Of a DNA stretch of 64,000 bases, positions 34,776 through 46,529 are shown piece after piece. The first letter of the stretch is position 1. Every line of letters starts with the position of its first letter. Below the pieces are notes generated by a model. It was not told the DNA's origin. It did no database searches and saw nothing but the letters and a program-made list of their open reading frames with translations. Source of the stretch: Liolophura sinensis (taxonomy: Eukaryota; Mollusca; Polyplacophora; Chitonida; Chitonidae). The translations under genes were made by a program, and so were the position numbers. Location: positions 74,860,028 through 74,924,027 of the forward strand of contig NC_088295.1 in assembly GCF_032854445.1 (NCBI RefSeq). The letters run 5' to 3'.

Positions 34776-36739
34776 GTGTGAGTCACTGATCCTAACCTAT
34801 TGAGAAGTGTGCCTACAGTAGGCGCAACGTCAATCCTGCAGTTTGACTAAAAATGTTGAGATGTAAAGATAAGATTCCTTTTTCGGCTGTATGAATTCTG
34901 CGATGCACTAACCATATATGACCTATTGCATGGACAACGTGCATGACATAGTCTCCTCGGTAAACATCGCTGATACATTCAACACAGGCCAAACTACGCG
35001 TAAGTTAGCAGTAGTGTTCAATGACATAAGGTTGCCTTATATAACTCTGCCAATCATTTATTTGTCTGGCTACGTTATAATTCAAAGGGTTCGATATTTG
35101 ATTGTTACCAATCAAAGGTCGTTTGGTGTATATTAAATTGCCATCAGTGCATCGAGACGAAAAGCAGCATTTCGACTTCAAATGAACTATATATAAAGTA
35201 GGAAAAAATGACTACACTGTGACCGGAACTTATTTGTGAACTACAAACCTTTATTGATCTGTATATTAATTTTACGTGTAGTAGATCGATCAGACATCTA
35301 TATATATATCGTTAATTAATATGGGCAATTGATATCAGAAACTCTTAGTTTGCCCGCTAGGCACTTTCGCGTCCATTTGCAGTCCTCCACCGAGTTGAAC
35401 CGTTGTACCTTTTTCCTGGCCCTTGTTCAATCTTGGTCTGACCAATTCCTGCTATAGAATATAGAACCGGATTGATGTATTGGTAGGCTACCTACTTATT
35501 GACCGTTACCCACCGTTATGGCTATGGGTAATGATGGGTAAAGGTTATGCATGTCTGCCCTTGGGCGGTATTGTCCTGTAAGCGACGTTCCCTAGCGTCT
35601 TGTCCCAAAAGTAGATTGATGACAACTCCATCAACCCGAACACGTTCAAGTTAGGAGAAAACCCGTTTAGCCTTCCTAAAACACGTGGGTGGACAGTACA
35701 ACGGCTCCTTACTAGCCCCCTCTCCCCCGGCGAGCTACGAAGAAACCGTGTACCCTTTAACTCTATAGCTGACAGCTGATGAAGGGGATCTGTCATCGTA
35801 CAACCTCACTGCTGGTACACGTATTCGTCTAATTCTATATCCTTCCAATGTAATGAGAATTCCATCTTCAACACAGCTGTGGGTCTTGCGTAACCCGGGT
35901 CTACGCCATTGTGATAGTATCGTTGTGAGATCTGGCGTCTTGGCATCTACACACTATATGGTGATGCCAGGAAACACTCTCAAACTTTAAGGACGAGAGA
36001 CTCTTCGGATAACAGCACCATATTGTTGCTACCTCCCGCAGTAGGAGCCTCTGAAGACAGGTGGACATGTGGCTCAACATTGAAAACAGAACAATAGAAA
36101 ATTCCTCCGCAGTAATGGACTGGATCTTTGATAGATCCGGACATTCCGTTGCGGCCATAACGATCAGTTTCCCTCAGATCTCAATCCTGAAGTAGACATA
36201 TGCTTGTTGCTATTGGAGAACGTCGTAATTCCTTTGTAAACATGCACGCAGAAGGTTTCATTCAATCGGATAAGACTATATCTCTAATTTTGATTACAAA
36301 CGATAGATGGCGGATCTTCCCAACATATTCAAACACAGCATATATATGTTGAATGACGGATGCCAAATAGTTATCAAGAAACGCGAATGAATGGTATATA
36401 TTCCGATCCACCAATAATTTTGAAAACGGAAGAAATATATCTTAAAAGTCAATATACCATGTATATAGTGAACTAAACAATTAGAAGGAATCAATTTTAA
36501 CAACAGTTGTTTCCGAAGTTATCTTTTACGTTATAATAAGCGGACAAAAGGCTTGAAAGAGAAAGAAAATTGACAACTGTCCGTTTTGTGTGTTTTTTCT
36601 CTTTCGCTTTGTTATCTCTGCAGTACCTGGTAATGATGCAGTCTTCAACTTGAACATGCGCTTTGTGTATTACTCGCATTACTGTTCGCCAGAAAGCAAA
36701 ACGGAGTGTTACGCTGAACCAAGTCTATACATGTTGTGC
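34776..36739. other. Intergenic, no gene supported
   Basis: Somewhat less AT-rich around 35550-36160, where two consecutive minus-strand open frames of about 85 codons occur. I could not assign them to a family, and there is no splice or start context that supports a gene. Confidence 0.5.
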
Positions 36740-36915
36740 ATTGGTTTTATGTATTTATTTTATTGTCGTTTTACGCCATGCTTTTTTTTACAATTGTTCA
36801 CTTATTCCTGTACAATGGCCACCAGTTGTACGGATGGAGGAGACGGGAGTCACAAGAGTAAACCTCTAACATTGGGCGAGTCGCTGGTGAAGTCTCCCAC
36901 GCATGATATACGTCG
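36740..36915 (-). repeat. SINE-related fragment
   Basis: TATTTATTTTATTGTCGTTTTACGCC followed by GGCCACCAGTTGTACGGATGG and GTAAACCTCTAACATTGGGCG: a relative of the tail-plus-body of the common SINE in minus orientation. It directly abuts the better preserved copy at 36916. Confidence 0.55.
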
Positions 36916-37170
36916 TATTTATTTATCTATTTATTGGATTGGTGTATAACGCCGTACTCAAGAATAATCCACATATACAATGGAAACCGGGCAGAGCCCG
37001 AAGGAAGCCCACGACCATCCGCACGTTGCTAATAAGACCTCGCATACGGCCGGAGAGGAAGCCAGCATGAGCTGGACTTTGAACTCACAGCGACCGCATT
37101 GGCGAGAGGCTTCTGCATAGGTCATTACGCCGCGCTGGCGTGCTAACCCCCTCGGCCACGGAGACCCCTC
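36916..37170 (-). mobile_element. SINE, near full length
   Basis: Minus-oriented copy: poly-T-like ATTTATTTATC end, tail GGTGTATAACGCCGTACTCA, body GGGCAGAGCCC..CCACGACCATCC, then head GACTTTGAACTCACAGCGACC and CTGGCGTGCTAACC. Full-length alignment (reverse complement) to 46263-46529. Confidence 0.88.
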
Positions 37171-37374
37171 CATACGTTGTATTCGTGGGAGGGAAGCAAT
37201 CTCAAGCGAACTTCATGTAAAGCTACATGAGAGAGCATTTGTCAACCACTTAATATCACCAATATGCATGCCCTGAGAAAAATGAAAGCTGAGGAATTTA
37301 GAAAATGATATGTGAAAACAATGCAAATGAAGCTATGGCTTATCGATTGTTAGTCAAGAATCCACTTTCACATG

Positions 37375-37610
37375 GATTTATTCATTTGTTGATTTTGACT
37401 GGTGTTTTACGCCGTATTCAAGAATAGCGAAGCTGCATGGGAGGGATCCGGGCACGGCCCGGAGGAAACCACGATCAGCGCATGTTTTTCACACCTTCCA
37501 CCGATACAACCGGAGGGGAACCAGCACTAACTGAACTTGAACTAACAGCGGTCACATTGGTGAGAAGCTCCTGAGCCATTGTGCTGCGCTAGTACGCTAA
37601 CCACTCGGCC
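37375..37610 (-). mobile_element. SINE, near full length, diverged
   Basis: Second minus-oriented copy about 200 bp from the previous one, with the same order of blocks (GGTGTTTTACGCCGTATTCA ... CCGGGCACGGCCCGGAGGAA ... CGCTAACCACTCGGCC), more substitutions and small deletions. Confidence 0.85.
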
Positions 37611-40600
37611 TTTATAATTACTGAACCAAGTCCTCATGGTTAATGTTACACCGGTTTAAGTCCGGTGGCTGTTTCGTTTAACTAAATCTGGTAGTAGCAC
37701 TGAACAATGTTTGGCTGTAACATTTAATTAAGCCTCCCTGTTATATTGGCTGTTACATTGAATTGAGTCTGGCTGTTAAAATGTGTTTGTGTTCCACTTT
37801 TTACTTACTCAGTATCTGGCTGCCACGTTCCAATAAGACGCAGATAAACACCATTGAATGAATTAACACGAAAATAAGCTCGCTTAAATGTAAATTTCGA
37901 TATGTTTCATGGATATTTGATTATTTTATGCATTATTTAATTGTTTACACTGAACAAAAGCCCTGTCACTGCCCACCAATCTGATCAGGAACTGACATTT
38001 GTAGAACCTTCCTAGTCCAAACAGAGCAAAGCCATGGAGCTGACAAGAATAGCGTTGTGTTCTTTCCAACAAGTCTTGTGTCATATTCTCTCTCTTGCGC
38101 TGAATTCACACCAGGTCTCGCGTTGAAAGTATTTGAACATAAGATGTGTTAAATGTTATAGACAATACTTGTTGTAGAATACACAAGTTTGTTTTATTAT
38201 TTTGTAACAGAAACGTGTACTTCACATTTATTTAACACATGTTTGTGTTGGAGTAACACATTTCCGTGTTGAATGAATACAACAAAGGTGTTTTTTTGTG
38301 TGCTTAAATAAGGTAAATTATAACAAACTATACAACTGAATTAAATGTACATTTAAAATAAAACACAAAAATTCGCGAGGTTGGGTACCGTGTTTCCAAG
38401 GCGACTGCATTTGTAATATGATGTTACTCCACTGCCTATAGGATCACAATAAAGGTGAAGGTTGCATGAGAGACAGCTATATTTTCATTCTCCTTACGCC
38501 GACGTTATGTCCAACAATGATGGCCCTGCAGTTCTGGTTAACCAGTGCAATCGTGGAGACATACGTCCTCATGTAAATTATTCTGTGCATAACTTTTCCA
38601 TTTCTTCGATACACCCACCCAATGTGAAGATGCTCAGAAGTCTTCGCTATGTGCTGAATCATAGACCGAATCATAAATCAATGCTTGTATACAACTGATC
38701 ATGTTATATTTAGAAGAGCTCAGTTATTCATATATGATGCGTCGGATTATTTCGAAAAGGCGGCATGTTCTCTCATTGTTTTGCTTATACCGACATTCTC
38801 TCGCAATAGGCCAACTTTGTTGGAAGAAGAAAAAGCTGCCTTAATTTGATTATCAATTTTAAGATGCAGACCCTGTTAACATTATATACAGTATAACGTT
38901 AAAAACTTTCAACAAAGCCGAGCAAACGACGTCACATTCTTCTCCTGAACTTTGAACATAATGAACAAAACCATCGCTTTATCAGCTTGGATGATATTCT
39001 TTGATGTACTTCCCTTCTTATAAATCGTATTAAACATGGCCTTAAACCAAATACAGCTAAAACAGTCGGTAATCCGATTAAGTCATTTAAACGTGATTTC
39101 TCTAGCTAGTTCTTTGTTGCGTATATCTTCGCAACTCCCCTCGCCCCACAAACACGCTACCCCAACCCACCCCTGCAAGCCAAACCACCTCTCCCAATCT
39201 CCGGTGAGGTCTGTCAGCGCTGATTCTTCTCTGTCGACAGCACGTGCTGGATGACACGGGCAACGCGGTCATGTAAACAGCCCTCGGCCAGCCTCGCCGC
39301 TTTCTTTAGGAAACGCACACCCCTGACAACGAGCCAGTACAAATATCCCGTGTGCAACCGCTCTTTATTACCCCTCCATCTCTTGCAGATTGTTTTATTA
39401 ATCTGTTATCATTCCTAATCCAACACGGCGCGATTTCCCGATCGTCGCATACTTGGTACAATAATGAAGGAAAACACACTTTAGCTACGCGTGCAATGTT
39501 AACGGTATATAAAGCACTCGATGTACAGAGATGCCGAAGGTGAATCGTTCGCTAATTTGCACATGTGGAATTCTTGCCTTCGACAACAAAACTGACAACC
39601 CTGAAAACTCCTGAGTCCTGTTGTTCAAAATTGGTTTAAGACATAATACCAGATTTGACTGTAAGCCAAGTCTTTAATTTTGTACTTAGCCTTAAAGAAT
39701 TTGTGTACCAGTATATTAAATATGAGCTAAAACTGTTGCGGTTATAATTTTGCTTTGGAGAACTGCATTGGCTGCTGAGCTTGATTAAAATTTCAAATAT
39801 AAAATTTGACTTAATACCAGTATTAGCTAATACACGTTCGAACAACTGGACTCAGAACTTTAATACCACAATTCCATATATAACATATCATGGATACAAT
39901 CAACCCAATAACTAAAAAGATAATATTAACATTACCACTTTTCTCTGTTTACTAAAATCGTCAGCATAATGGCAATTTTCGCGCCACAATGCGGTCGCTT
40001 TACTAAACATACTCAAATTATGACTTTTACGTGAGGATCTTAACCTTTTTAACATTTTGTTTCAAGAATAAATAGTTTTATTCCTTTACGTGTAAGGTAC
40101 TATAAGCTTAATCGAACAAACGTGGTGGAAACAAAGCATAGATTTGCCACATGTATACAGGTCTACGCTTGCGCAGTTTTCAGTTTTTGTTCCACATTAA
40201 TTTCGCTCCCAATCTGTAAAAGATTAGGCCTATATCCTGACGAAATTATGACATAAATATGCCATGGAAAATAAGCTCGATTAATATTCCATGTTAATAT
40301 ACTACATCGCCAATTGTACTTTTTATGCTTTTACTGCCTTGTGCAGCTTGAAGAAGTGAAGGATTCCAGTTTGAAGTCAGAATAATGTGCGCGGTACTTC
40401 AGGACTGGGTTATAGGAGATGTATGCATGGGTGAAACCAAAAACTGCTAAAACATGATGATTACTTGATAATTTGAAAAATGTAAGACTGTGGTGTGTAT
40501 ATTTAGTACTTTTGGTATCACTCGCACATTGTAAGTTAGCTTTTTGATCACTGTGGGATACGCCAAACTCATCAACCTTTAACCCATACGATGGCGGTCA

Positions 40601-41509
40601 GGCGGAAAAAAACCAACATAATTGCTTGTTCTGATGCCTGGCAAATGAGTCTAATTCCCTTCTAAACCCTGACACTCTGTTTAATATAAATATGTTTCTT
40701 TCAGTTTAAAACCGGACTATAATATACGTGCATCATGTTGAAGAAAATCGCCTCGTTGGATATATGAATTGTATAGCAATCATGTACATCAACTGAGGTA
40801 CACCGGTAGACAAATGTTTTCATTATCAACATCTTATAAACTAGCCTGTTACGTGATCACCATTTGCGTCTTTCCGGCATCATTAAAAACTGCTGCATGG
40901 CTGCTTCTCTTTAATGAATCCATTATGAATGACGATTGGTATACGACCTAAATGTAAAAGCTTTGCATCTGAACATGCAGGGCGAAGCTTTGAATTACGC
41001 GAGAAACCACTGGACAATTATAGATCTATGGAAATAGACATTTGTACACCAGCCGTCAACCAATAAGGACGTTCCAGGTCAATGATCGCAATTCGAAATC
41101 CCAAAACGACGTATAACACAAACCACCAAGAAAGTGTATAAAGTACGAAAATAAGACGGAATCATGTAAAGCGAAGCACTCAGCGTACATTGCTAGACTA
41201 TCTGTGGTTGACAACAAAATATGTATCTCAGTTGCGCTTAGATGGCAACTATCCAAAAAGGCAATCTTAATTCAAGACGATGAAGATATAGCCTCTAAAA
41301 TTAGACATAATCATGAAGCAGAGCGCAAGAAATTCTGGACTCTTTATCCGTATTTACGTACAAGAAAATTATACTCATTGTAAAACTTATGCAACTCGGA
41401 AGGAAGACGTTTGATGGAATAACCTTGACACACTAGTTTCTGCAGTAACAATGTTTATGGCTTAACGTCACAATGGCAATATTTCGGCCATATCGTGGTG
41501 ATTTTGCAG
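37611..41509. other. Intergenic, no gene supported
   Basis: AT-rich. A stretch at about 38140-38350 is crowded with GTGTT/AACAC motifs (possible decayed inverted-repeat element). No gene or RNA recognised. Confidence 0.55.
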
Positions 41510-42420
41510 TAATAGCTAGTGACGCCCATCGATATCGTCACACAACACGCAGGATCTAACAATTGCTGCAAGACGATATATCTACACGCCATATATAGGA
41601 CACTTCCGTATATTGCTGTTCAAGTAAGGATAATTTACAATGTCAAAACTGAAACCATCCCTTTAGTTAAGTTTGCGAGAGTGGAAACCGATTTGGTTTT
41701 TTGTACAAATATAGGTCCAGATGTACCATCTGGAGAGTCTGCGGTTTCCTTTAAATCCAGCAAAGATGGGTAAATATCATTCACAGTCTTTGCTATATGT
41801 GAATTGTTTAAAGCTAGCAGATCATGAATATACCATTTGGTGGATGTGAAAGATAGGGCCTGGTGAGGAATACTCCTGTTTCTGTATATATGCAACACTT
41901 TCTGCATATAGTCGTATTCATATAAGAAGAGTATAGGTTGGCCAAAAAAAAGGGGAGGGGGAGGGGCACAATTTGTACCCATCGGAAAAATTAAACACTG
42001 TTGATATATGGTTTCCCCGAATTTCCCATACATGTTATTAATAAGAAATTCTCAATGAACATCGAAACATCCCATGAATGGTAACCTTTGTACGTTATGG
42101 AACTGAAGAAAGCTTTGTTGCCTTTGACGTCCATGTAGCGATGACCGGTTTATTAAACACCGAAACAATTACTGATGAAATTCTGTCTATTAAATCCGTG
42201 TGAGGAATGGTAGTATAGAGTGCAGAAATTGCAAGTAGATAAGTCCTCATACGGTACCTGTATTTGAGCGTTTAGTCCTTCAGTTAGACGTTTAGAGTTC
42301 TTAAGTATCCACATCCAATTGACGCCTGAATTTTTTTCCAATTGCACAGCAGCACTTATTCCAAAATGACTTCTCGTAGTATCGTCGTTAGGACAGGGGA
42401 TACAATTTTGGTGGTATCGC
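41510..42420 (-). pseudogene. Decayed retroelement reverse transcriptase
   Basis: Reading the minus strand from 42420 down, segments appear in the right order of a metazoan retroelement reverse transcriptase: MWILKNSK at about 42300, YQQC..PMGTNCAP at about 41990-42010 (conserved RT motif), YIHDLLALNN at about 41830 and IYPSLLDLKET downstream. After about 41670 the similarity moves to another frame (RDGFSFDIVNYPYLNS), which includes stop codons. The catalytic YxDD box reads YIHD, losing one aspartate. Frame changes, stops and the lost catalytic residue mean it is inactive. The class (non-LTR or Penelope-like) is not decided; no endonuclease or LTR was seen nearby. Confidence 0.8.
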
Positions 42421-42639
42421 TTTTTGACCCCTCAAGTAAAGTAAGGATATACTCCTGTTTTTGAGACATGACTTCTTTGTTTAAATAGTTCCTCCAGGGT
42501 CTAGGTCGTTATGAAATTTGTACTGAATAGTTGATGTTGCGGCAGATGTTACGACCGAGGACATACTCCTTACAGCGCATGTGCCGCTCTGTGCGCTCGC
42601 TTCGCATCACTGGCACCACTATAAGCAACCTTGACCACA
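42421..42639. other. Upstream flank of the RT pseudogene
   Basis: Probably further decayed sequence of the same retroelement on the minus strand, but I see no clear protein similarity. Confidence 0.4.
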
Positions 42640-42875
42640 CAAAAAATTAATCTGTTAATTTTAACAGAAAGTCTGTCGTCTAAGTGAGGCCAGTCTGCTA
42701 TTGCATCATATCATAAATATAACACACATAGTCTATTAATTCAACACAAAGTTTCTATTCGACTTGGAGGATATTATGTTGAATATGACAGAAAATTGTT
42801 CTATCATAACACAATACATTCTATCATCACTCAGTCAACAAACCTTCTGTTAAAATTAACAGATTAACTTTCTGA
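42640..42875. mobile_element. MITE with perfect 23-bp inverted repeats
   Basis: 42647-42669 and 42845-42867 are exact reverse complements over 23 bases (core TTAATCTGTTAATTTTAACA). The repeats extend imperfectly outward to ACAC-like ends. The core is AT-rich, has AACAC/GTGTT-type motifs and no coding capacity. Confidence 0.8.
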
Positions 42876-45800
42876 GTGTTAGCGACACACGCAGGTTTGT
42901 TTGGGTTTGGCCTCACCTTCGGTGTCCTCACGCGAAAGTATTTATTCAGCATTCATCAATAAAATTGTTTTACGCGTTGGTTAGAATCGTATTTTACGCA
43001 TACTAAAGAAAATGCACGTATATAAAGTATTGTTATAGAAACAAAGGTTGAGACCGAGTTCTTTTTGTCACATCCTGCCTCGTCATCATTACCGCAGTGA
43101 TCTCGGCGTTGTTCAAGATTTCTGTACAAATTTTGCTGTTGGTGGCAGTGATATATTTCATGCAGAATTCACCTAAGCTTATGCAAGAACGTATATTTAT
43201 GCCCTAAATTTGTTTATTTCATCATTTGTATTTTGGTATTTGAAGGTTTGGCCTTCTAAGTGTATCGCTGTATCTACAGGGCTACCTTTAATTTAAATCT
43301 TCATTTCTGGTATAATCGAACTGTTTTATTGTTATGTTGGCAATAAAGCGATCGCAGAGAGATCAAAAGAAATTTCCACTTCCTTTAATCCAAGGTTTAT
43401 AGACCTGGTTGAAGGACATACAAAAGGTATAATGTGGCATGAGGGACAGAAATTCAGCCATTCGTGTAAATGTTTGTTTGATCGGAAGCCTTATCACATC
43501 CGATTTCCGACCACCTGGATCCACTTCATCGATATTGAGATCAATGTGGGAGTGATATTAAAGGCCTATAGGTGAATATGTTCACGACATCAGCACCAGT
43601 AACACACGAGTAACCCGTGACGCTTACACACAGGATAAAACACTACTCAGATTTGCTCAAGGTCATCACGTTTTACCGATTAGCGAGATAAATTTACATA
43701 TGTGCATGCTGACTTTCACATAGCAGAGAACATATACGCTTGCATGTGCGTAGGCCTACATGTGTAAGGCAAGACACGTTATGCAGAAGTCGAACCCATT
43801 AAGCATTTTGATTGGAACTTTGAACGAACGTGTATATGTAGCCGATTTTGTAATTGTTGAAAAATACATCTAAGGCACTTTACATGAACGCTGTATTTGC
43901 TTGCCTGGCTTATCTCATCAAATATAACACGAATGGTGTCATATACAAAGTGTTGCATCACTAAACCAGCAAGGTACCAGATGTAATAACCCAACAGTTC
44001 ACACAGTCAACGTGTCGATCAATAATTCCTTGACCTGTATTCGTTTTTAAGTGACCGATAAAGTCGTCCATTTTTGTCTCACACGCCCGTGTTGAGAACT
44101 GCACTTGCGTCTTCACTTACTGTTTGGACGCTTGGAGTCTTCCAAGACAATGTTTCAATAAAATGAATGCGAAACTCGATCAGTAAAGCACTAAATGAGA
44201 CAAAACACATCCACTGTGAAATGGCCATCCAAAATTCAATCTTTTGCCATTTGTAGCCATCACAAGGAAAATGCTTACCCTTTGCACAATTAGCGTTATT
44301 ACGTGAGTGCTCGAGTTCTTTATCTTAAACCGCTTACGAAACCTTCAGCTCAAAGTTTTTAGCAGATTAAATTAGTAATTTCCAGAACAGTTCATATTTA
44401 ACGCCTAAGTATAACAAATAATACAAATGTATTACACTTTCGTAACTAAACCTTCTCAGTGACTGTAATCAAAATTTCAAAGCGTAAGGTATTGTCCCTG
44501 GTCTAGAATTGTGCTCTAGTCCTGTGGATACTATTGAAGACTTGGGTTGGCAAATGTAACTCTCTACAATCGCTAGACAGCCTTCAGCTCAATTACTGAA
44601 TGTACTACACCGAAATAAAAGCAGCAAACTGTGCCAGCAAAGCTTAGGCTTTGAAGAAAGTTTTTTCTTCAGGATGAAATCAAAAGCTTTTCACAGCGTA
44701 CGAAATACTTCGTTTAAATATGCATCTCAGAGAACGATGTCAAACGAAGACAACGCTTAACGGCAGTTCAAACATCCCAGCAGCGCTCTTGGGTATGGAA
44801 CATCCGACACAGTGTTATTGCTCGATAACAGCGAACACATCTTGGAATTACTGTCAACATTGACATAACATTTAAATAAACCCCAGCTGGGATACAGATT
44901 CCTGGGTTTACGACCCATTCTGCTCTGTCTACAGTTGACGTTACTCCAATTCCTCCGTCTACGTCAGTCTCTAAGCGGCACCTACAGGCGTCAGGCAGGT
45001 TTAGTTCCAAGTTGTGAGGTAAATTTGATAGGCTGTTGGTACCACCCTCCAACTCGGCATCCCCTAGGCCAGTACTACCCCGGCTCACAGCCTCTCTCTG
45101 TCTGCACAACCTCAACTCACTATGTAATTGGCCAGCTATTACAAACACAACTTAGCAACAGTTGCGTAGCTATGTTCGTGTTAGCTCAACCCATGTGGTT
45201 GCACTCGGTGCAGAATCTAGGCTGCTATTTCAAGATTTACGTCAGACATGGGGATTACCGACGTCATCTGTACTCACCCGAGGTTTACGTCACCGATTGG
45301 TAACATTAGATATCTGTACCGGATATAAAACGGTTTAGACATTGAGATAAGATCATGACAACATAGGCCTACGTCAGCGCTGTCGATATACGTAATGACT
45401 GATACGGGCCAACAATTATGGACAAAACTGAACACATGTACAGGTATCAAAATTACTTGTATTTGATCAGAATTTCACACTGCAAGAAGTTCCGACCGAT
45501 ATTATCGGTTACACCTCGCTTCCATGACTGTAACAACATTGCCCTGTCGGTCTTTGAGTATAATTAACACCTAGCATAGACGTGTATACTAATCATTATT
45601 AGATGGGGAAAAAATGTTGCACATGCGAACAAGAGAAAAAGTTCAAAATGTTACCTGCTTGTGTTCACCAGGTGGTAAATGTATGTACCAAATTTGGAAT
45701 GCCTGTTTTTTTTTTTTGTGGACACAATTATTCCTCCAAAAACTAAGAATTTCCAAAATTGGTACCGTTACATACTTTTTTTAAATTTTGTATTTGTCCC

Positions 45801-46262
45801 TATCAGCGCTATTTTTTGTGTACAGGATTTCTTGTTGTGGACAATTTCTCCCAAAACAAAGAGACAGATGTGCCAGTGGAAATAAAAATAAACCCACTGT
45901 ATTTGCAGTACATTAATGAAAATTAATCCAAAACACTTTAACTTGATGAGTAAATCATGGTGGTAAAGCCAGTTATCTTGTTGATGAAGGTGAAATGTTC
46001 ATCATGAAATGTCCCATAAACAGCATTGGAAAATTGCAAAAGTACCACAAAGTCAAATTGGAAAAGAATTTAAACCCTAATAATGGTAAAGCCATTTTGC
46101 AAGTTTCTATTCTGAGGGGTTGAAAGAAACTCGCACATTCTCTGTGTACTAGAGTACACAGAACTATTTCCACATGCGTAGAATCATAAGTTGGTCGACA
46201 GAAATAAAATCAAGTTTTAAATACACTAAGTCACTTTGGAAAATTACTTACAATGAATTCAC
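42876..46262. other. Intergenic, no gene supported
   Basis: Includes a GC-richer stretch at 44900-45300 that is open on both strands for about 120 codons. It has no ATG-initiated minus frame, no recognisable domain and no clear exon boundaries, so I do not call a gene. The rest is AT-rich without features. Confidence 0.5.
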
Positions 46263-46529
46263 GGGGGCCTCCATGGCTCAGTTGGTTAGCGTGCTAGCGC
46301 AGCCTAATGACCCAGGAGTCTCTCTCCAATGCGGTCGCTGTGAGTTCAAGTCCAGCTCATGCTGGCTTCCTCACCGGCCATACGTGAGAAAGTCTGCCAG
46401 CAACCTGCAGATCGTCATGGGTTCCCCCCTGGCTCTGCCCGGTTTCCTGCCACCATAATGCTGGCCGCCGTTGTATAAGTGAAAAATTCTTGAGTACGGC
46501 ATAAAGCACCAATCAAATACATAAATAAA
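46263..46529 (+). mobile_element. SINE, full length, with target-site duplication
   Basis: Best-preserved copy. A box TGGCTCAGTTGG at 46274-46285 and B-box-like GAGTTCAAGTCC at 46342-46353 are set further apart than in a normal tRNA. The body has TTTCCTGCCACCATAATGCT, and the tail has TATAAGTGAAAAATTCTTGA and an AATAAATA end. It is flanked by a 14-bp duplication with one mismatch: TACAATGAATTCAC (46249-46262) and TACAATTAATTCAC (46530-46543). Confidence 0.92.

Noticed and set aside
35545-36158. Two consecutive minus-strand open frames of about 85 codons
   Set aside because: I tried to read them as transposase or gag/pol remnants and found no conserved motif; left unassigned.
44768-45303. Overlapping open frames of about 120 codons on both strands
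   Set aside because: The minus frame has no ATG start, neither product resembles a known family, and no splice sites fit. The local GC-richer composition alone explains fewer stops.
23346-46262. Search for a multi-gene or otherwise novel system in the spacer
   Set aside because: Only repeats, one retroelement fossil and unassigned short frames were found; nothing supports a functional system.
46174-46458. 94-codon open frame containing a MAQLVSVLA start
   Set aside because: It is a translation of the SINE head and body, a frequent false gene call.
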